Below, piece after piece: positions 60,774 through 64,000 of a stretch of 64,000 bases of DNA. Position numbers and translations under genes: made by a program. Location of the stretch: NCBI RefSeq assembly GCF_020193575.1, contig NZ_JADYVD010000023.1:1-64000 (forward strand). The letters run 5' to 3'. Position 1 is the first letter of the stretch. Every line of letters starts with the position of its first letter. The notes under the pieces are model-generated. The model made no database searches and was not told the DNA's origin. It worked only from the letters and a program-made list of their open reading frames with translations. The stretch is from Ensifer sp. IC4062. GTDB taxonomy: Bacteria > Pseudomonadota > Alphaproteobacteria > Rhizobiales > Rhizobiaceae.

Positions 60774-61188
60774 AGTCGATTGTGGCGATCCACTCGCCTG
60801 ATGCTGACTTAGCGAAGCCGACGATTCGATCAATAGGTCGCGCTTCGGGTCCCATCTTGACTGAGGTCATGCAAGCAACGCCTGGCCCTGCCCCGGCCTT
60901 GTCACATTGGCCGAGTGCCAGAGAGATTTCCGGCAGGTTCTTCCGATCCCAAACGAGAGGAGACGCCGCATGTGCTTTGCGGTAGGCGGCCAATGCGTCG
61001 GCTTCTGTCGGCGCTTCAACAGTCGGAACAGGGCAAAGAGATGGATCAGCGGAGATAGCCGCAACCAGTTCGGCTTTCGAGATGGCCTGAGCTTCGACTT
61101 TCGGCTCGGACGCGGCAATGTAGGTGCCGCCGGCGCCAGCCGCTAAACCGAGGGTAGCTGCGATCGCGATTATGGCATTCTGGTGCAT
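60772..61188 (-). CDS. hypothetical secreted or membrane-anchored protein (138 aa)
   Basis: The N-terminus NAIIAIAATLGLAAGAGGTYI is a signal peptide or anchor. The mature part contains CPVPTVEAPTEADALAAYRK, a Cys pair around LGQCDKAG and VACMTSV, and the end RIVGFAKSASGEWIATID. It resembles small plasmid-encoded exported proteins of rhizobia; no function is known. ATG 61188 is chosen because the longer frame has no start signal. Last of five leftward secreted-protein genes. Confidence 0.6.
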   Translation of the reverse strand: MHQNAIIAIAATLGLAAGAGGTYIAASEPKVEAQAISKAELVAAISADPSLCPVPTVEAPTEADALAAYRKAHAASPLVWDRKNLPEISLALGQCDKAGAGPGVACMTSVKMGPEARPIDRIVGFAKSASGEWIATID

Positions 61189-61207
61189 TGAATGTTTCCT
61201 CTGATGC

Positions 61208-61804
61208 TTAGGTCCTGAGATTGAACCAGAAGCGCTCCTTGACGCCCTTGTCATTCGGGATGTCGAAATACCAGCCGTTAGCACGGCGCGGCCGGGGGGA
61301 CGTTACCTGCACCTTGCAACCGTTGTAGCGGTTGTTGCGATTCAAGAAATTGTCGTTGTGGCTGCCGCTGGTGAGAACGTTGACTGTAATTCTATTCCGC
61401 TTGTTGGCTTCTTCGTCGCCATAAAGGCGGCTGAATTCGTTTCGGTTCTCGCATCTGTCGACGATCTGGACGCATTGGTCCTGCTCGTTGCGTCGTAAGC
61501 CGTTATCGTCTCCATCATTGCTCGAGGTGGGGTGCGACCCTGCAGGGCAGTCCTCGAACTCTTCCCGGCCTGGCTCGCCGGCCTTCGCTTCGTGACAAAT
61601 GGGCCAATCAAATCCCGGCTTCGACATTGCGGCGATCAGCCTCTTCATCGGGGGCACGCAATAGGGAACGCGCTGCCAGGACGGGTTTTGCGAGGCAGCG
61701 CAAAGGAGAACCTGGCAGCCCCAGGAAGCATCTTCTGCCTTTGCTCCTGTGGGGGCGAAGGTAAGCGCAGCAAGACCGGCTGCGGCATAAATCAGGTGTT
61801 TCAT
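61208..61804 (-). CDS. hypothetical secreted Cys-rich protein (198 aa)
   Basis: A Sec signal (KHLIYAAAGLAALTFAPTGAKA) precedes a Cys-rich mature region with WGCQVLLCAASQNPSWQRVPYC, PICHEAKAG and DQCVQIVDRCENRNEF, ending in WYFDIPNDKGVKERFW. This combination occurs next to conjugation genes of rhizobial plasmids (memory, not searched). Disulfides suggest a periplasmic role. The function is not known. Confidence 0.62.
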   Translation of the reverse strand: MKHLIYAAAGLAALTFAPTGAKAEDASWGCQVLLCAASQNPSWQRVPYCVPPMKRLIAAMSKPGFDWPICHEAKAGEPGREEFEDCPAGSHPTSSNDGDDNGLRRNEQDQCVQIVDRCENRNEFSRLYGDEEANKRNRITVNVLTSGSHNDNFLNRNNRYNGCKVQVTSPRPRRANGWYFDIPNDKGVKERFWFNLRT

Positions 61805-61963
61805 TCAGTTGGCCCTCATGATGTTGCGGCTGGGGACGCCCGATCGACGAATAGCTTGTCGAGCGGTGTGACGTGCTGCACTCGGTCGCCCGCTGATGAC
61901 GGCGGCAATGAGCCGCCAGCGGGTCGTTGCGAATGAGCTCGCAATATGTGCGAAGTCTGGCAA

Positions 61964-62665
61964 CTATCGGTCTGTCCTCTTCGGCTTTTTCCGCGCGTCG
62001 ATGAAGGGAGGCGATATTTCGCTTTCCCGTTCGACAAGCAGGTTGAAATCAGCGATCGGCTGGCGGCCTAGCGTCTTGTCGACGGCCTTCCGACGCCACT
62101 CGTTCATGTCGAGAACGTAAGTGGCCCATATGCCATAGCGGGCCGCCATCGCGTGCTGCTGATAGGCCAGGTATTGGCTGTTGTATGAATAGGGCGACGC
62201 GACACGCGCCCATCCGACACGAAGCATCTCCACCGCAATATCGCGGCCGGCTGACGTGCAGCGGGCCTGGGGGATACCGTCACCGCCATAGCCGAAGACG
62301 GTACATTCTACCGGTTTGCTGCCTATGGTCCTCTTGAGCCAAGCCTTTGCAAGTGGGCCGCACGGAACGGGTGAAGGCGCCTTTTGCCGCTCGCGATCCA
62401 CCCACTTGGGATCAATCGCCCACTGTGGCAGCTCGCACGCGTCGATCTCGACGAGGCGAACGTGCTGCGCATATTGCGGATACCACAGGGTGCGGCCGTC
62501 CATGACGGCGACTCGGCCTTTGTAGACCGAATTTTGGTAGATCGGAGCTACGCTCATTCTCTGCGGTGGCCGAGCCGCCGCGGCCGGAGTCTTGATGAGA
62601 TCCGCGGCTGTCGCTGCGTGGGGGATCGTAGCGAGCGCGGCGGCTGCAAGTAGGTATCGCTTCAT
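61964..62665 (-). CDS. secreted staphylococcal-nuclease-fold protein 1 (233 aa)
   Basis: After a signal peptide (KRYLLAAAALATIPHAATA) comes an SNase-like core: VRLVEIDACELPQ keeps the Asp and Glu of the usual LxGIDAPE, followed by CTVFGYGGDGIPQARC, a central helix, and YGIWATYVLDMNEWRRK. Cysteines probably form disulfides. It may be a weak nuclease or a structural relative. Coupled to the next upstream gene (ATGA). Confidence 0.65.
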   Translation of the reverse strand: MKRYLLAAAALATIPHAATAADLIKTPAAAARPPQRMSVAPIYQNSVYKGRVAVMDGRTLWYPQYAQHVRLVEIDACELPQWAIDPKWVDRERQKAPSPVPCGPLAKAWLKRTIGSKPVECTVFGYGGDGIPQARCTSAGRDIAVEMLRVGWARVASPYSYNSQYLAYQQHAMAARYGIWATYVLDMNEWRRKAVDKTLGRQPIADFNLLVERESEISPPFIDARKKPKRTDR

Positions 62666-63198
62666 TGCTCTGCCTTCTTGGTTCGCGCATTCACCTCGCG
62701 GCTCAAGAGAATGGCCGGATGCTGGACGTCTTCGAACTGCCAGAGGCCGGCATGCTTATCGCGCGCAAGTTTCTCAGCCACGGCATAGGGGACGTGATAG
62801 GGCATGCCCTCACCGTTGAGGGCCGCGAAGGCGTATCCGCTCGTGATCAGGACGTTTGCCAGATCGAGCCGCTCCTTCCCAACTGTGGCGTAGCAGACGA
62901 CGTAAGCGATGCCGTCTTTCTTCACCACCGGGGCGCAAACGGGTTTGGTGTCTTTGATATAGGCCGCCAGCACGGCAAGGGACGCGTCGCCGCAGTCGCG
63001 TTTCTGCCCGTGCTTGTCCGTATAGGCCGTGCCGCGCAAACAGGACTGGACGCCGTAGAGGCGGAATCTTTCACCATTGGAAACCCACGTGTCGCCAGTT
63101 TCCAGGGTGACGCCAGGAAGAAGATCGAAATAGCCTGCCGGCGCTGCGGATACGGATGTCGGCAAGAGAGCCACCAAAAGCGAAAGAGCCTTTCTCAT
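62662..63198 (-). CDS. secreted SNase-fold protein 2 (178 aa)
   Basis: Signal peptide RKALSLLVALLPTSVSA, then GERFRLYGVQSCLRG in the place of the catalytic LxGIDAPE, so the Asp and Glu are missing. KRDCGDASLAVLAAYI and ARDKHAGLWQFEDV complete the fold. It is probably non-catalytic. It overlaps both neighbours by ATGA, forming a translational chain. ATG 63198 gives the proper signal peptide. Confidence 0.65.
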   Translation of the reverse strand: MRKALSLLVALLPTSVSAAPAGYFDLLPGVTLETGDTWVSNGERFRLYGVQSCLRGTAYTDKHGQKRDCGDASLAVLAAYIKDTKPVCAPVVKKDGIAYVVCYATVGKERLDLANVLITSGYAFAALNGEGMPYHVPYAVAEKLARDKHAGLWQFEDVQHPAILLSREVNARTKKAEQ

Positions 63199-63803
63199 TG
63201 ACCCTTCACCCTCGGATCGGCCCACATCCCGAATGACCCCTTCTGGCCGATCTCCTCAGCATTGGAGAGATCCGGGCGAACGGGAGTTCCGTCTGGCTTT
63301 TTTGCGAGGCGGAGCGCGCCGAGCGACAAAAGCTGCTCCTCGAACATGTCGACGGAGTCGAGGCTACCGGGGAAATGATAGTAACCGTAGCAGGTGGCGT
63401 TCTGGACGGGCGAACCTTGCTCGCTCACGAAGGCACGGCAAAACACGACCTTCGGGTTTTGTAACAGGATCTGAAGTTGCTGCTGCGCATAATCGGTGCA
63501 GCTCCCGGCGAAGTCTTCACTGCGATTGACCATTTCGCCCTTGCATGGCTCCAGGCCAAAAAGGTGCAGTGTTGTCTTGTCATCCACGCGAAAGTCGGTC
63601 GGTGAAACGGCCTTAAATCCGGCCGTTGTTGCATAGCCCTTCCGATCGGCGACCTTCCCGCTTCCGTCGTAATATTCGAGCACGAGAACCGTCTTACCCG
63701 GAGCTGCGAGCGATTTGATGTAATCCTTGTTGATGTCCGAGAGGGACAAAGCAGGTGTTGCGATAGCGCCACTTGCGAGTGCGGCGATGATGGTCCGTTT
63801 CAT
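63195..63803 (-). CDS. secreted SNase-like protein 3 (202 aa)
   Basis: Signal peptide (KRTIIAALASGAIATPALS), then a region DKTTLHLFGLEPCKGE, CTDYAQQQLQILLQNP and GSFGMWADPRV that parallels the nuclease-fold layout of its two neighbours. The active-site Asp and Glu of LxGIDAPE appear as GLEPCKGE, so activity is uncertain. The start codon is preceded by AAGGGCTAGAAA, identical to that of the gene at 2121. First gene of the leftward secreted-protein set. Confidence 0.62.
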   Translation of the reverse strand: MKRTIIAALASGAIATPALSLSDINKDYIKSLAAPGKTVLVLEYYDGSGKVADRKGYATTAGFKAVSPTDFRVDDKTTLHLFGLEPCKGEMVNRSEDFAGSCTDYAQQQLQILLQNPKVVFCRAFVSEQGSPVQNATCYGYYHFPGSLDSVDMFEEQLLSLGALRLAKKPDGTPVRPDLSNAEEIGQKGSFGMWADPRVKGQ

Positions 63804-64000
63804 TTTCTAGCCCTTACCCAAATTGCTTCAGCTCGTTCCCCTGCAATAGGGGGTTTAAGTCTGCCTCGAAAAGTTGTATCGCTGAACCAAATCGATGCGA
63901 CACCTTCACCAGCTTAATCGGTTTTCATTTCGATCACAACACCGCAAGTGAGGCGCGGGGCGATGGAAAAAAGGGCTAGATTTTCAGGCGTTTTGGGCTG
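63804..64000. promoter_or_regulatory. upstream region of secreted-protein operon with AAGGGCTAG copies
   Basis: CTAGCCCTT (complement of AAGGGCTAG) at 63807-63815 is the ribosome-binding region of the gene starting at 63803. A second copy on the + strand at 63971-63979 suggests another gene begins rightward beyond the window with the same leader. Confidence 0.4.

Noticed and set aside
1-64000. nod box, NifA upstream sites, repABC origin, oriT, tRNA genes and CRISPR arrays
   Set aside because: Looked for by eye and none found. The symbiotic-plasmid interpretation rests on gene content only.

Overview
The window looks like part of a large accessory or symbiotic plasmid of a rhizobial alphaproteobacterium (Rhizobium/Sinorhizobium/Agrobacterium group). 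The grounds are family resemblance from memory: occ/noc-type opine transport and oxidase genes, rhizobial-type ornithine cyclodeaminase, an RcgA/RcgR-like pair, an aminoacyl:carrier-protein ligase cassette known from Bradyrhizobium and Agrobacterium, and small secreted plasmid proteins at the right edge. I found no rRNA, tRNA, CRISPR array, repABC origin or core housekeeping operon.

Layout. (1) 1-5.4 kb: decayed plasmid backbone. Nearly every recognisable gene is frameshifted, including two conserved plasmid ORFs, an XRE regulator and an MmgE/PrpD gene. (2) Locus A, 5.48-18.9 kb (+): a GntR/FCD regulator, a four-gene polar amino-acid ABC transporter, an enolase-superfamily enzyme, a three-subunit opine-oxidase/HcnABC-type flavoenzyme, a RidA-type imine deaminase, ornithine cyclodeaminase, a CtlX-type citrulline hydrolase, a DDAH-type guanidino hydrolase and a Tat-exported serine hydrolase. 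Together DDAH, CtlX and Ocd give a route from (methyl)arginine through citrulline and ornithine to proline. (3) 18.96-20.1 kb: an IS66 remnant and two small plasmid genes. (4) Locus B, 20.1-26.9 kb: a true PRMT-type methyltransferase, a second copy of the enolase enzyme, an octopine-dehydrogenase-family enzyme, a second copy of the GntR regulator and an ATP-grasp amino-acid ligase. Locus B looks able to build a modified (possibly N-methylated) arginine opine or dipeptide, and locus A looks able to import and dismantle such a compound. This producer/consumer pair is one candidate undescribed system.

(5) 27.6-30.1 kb: an IS30 element split by an IS110 element. (6) 30.2-33.4 kb: an RcgA-like membrane protein and an RcgR-like alpha/beta hydrolase, then an IS66 tail remnant. 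(7) Locus C, 33.9-60.6 kb: a large, apparently uncharacterised biosynthetic cluster with visibly lower GC. It contains a 69-residue small protein, two NTP_transf_5 nucleotidyltransferases, UDP-GlcNAc 2-epimerase, a MazG-like protein, a radical SAM enzyme, two methyltransferases, a Nudix protein, an HPr-kinase-like protein, an alpha/alpha-toroid protein, a NodU/CmcH carbamoyltransferase, two acyl carrier proteins, an aminoacyl:ACP ligase, an acyl-CoA-dehydrogenase-fold flavoenzyme, an ABC exporter, a NodB-like deacetylase, two stand-alone condensation-domain proteins (one lacking the catalytic His), a dual-specificity phosphatase, MurE, a DUF1460 amidase, a PgeF-like protein and a sugar-1-phosphate uridylyltransferase. 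It suggests a carbamoylated, aminoacylated sugar-nucleotide or muropeptide-like product that is exported. (8) 60.7-63.8 kb (-): five small secreted proteins, three of them staphylococcal-nuclease-fold relatives, typical of rhizobial plasmid backbone.

Every function here is inferred from residues and motifs recognised by eye. No database search was run.
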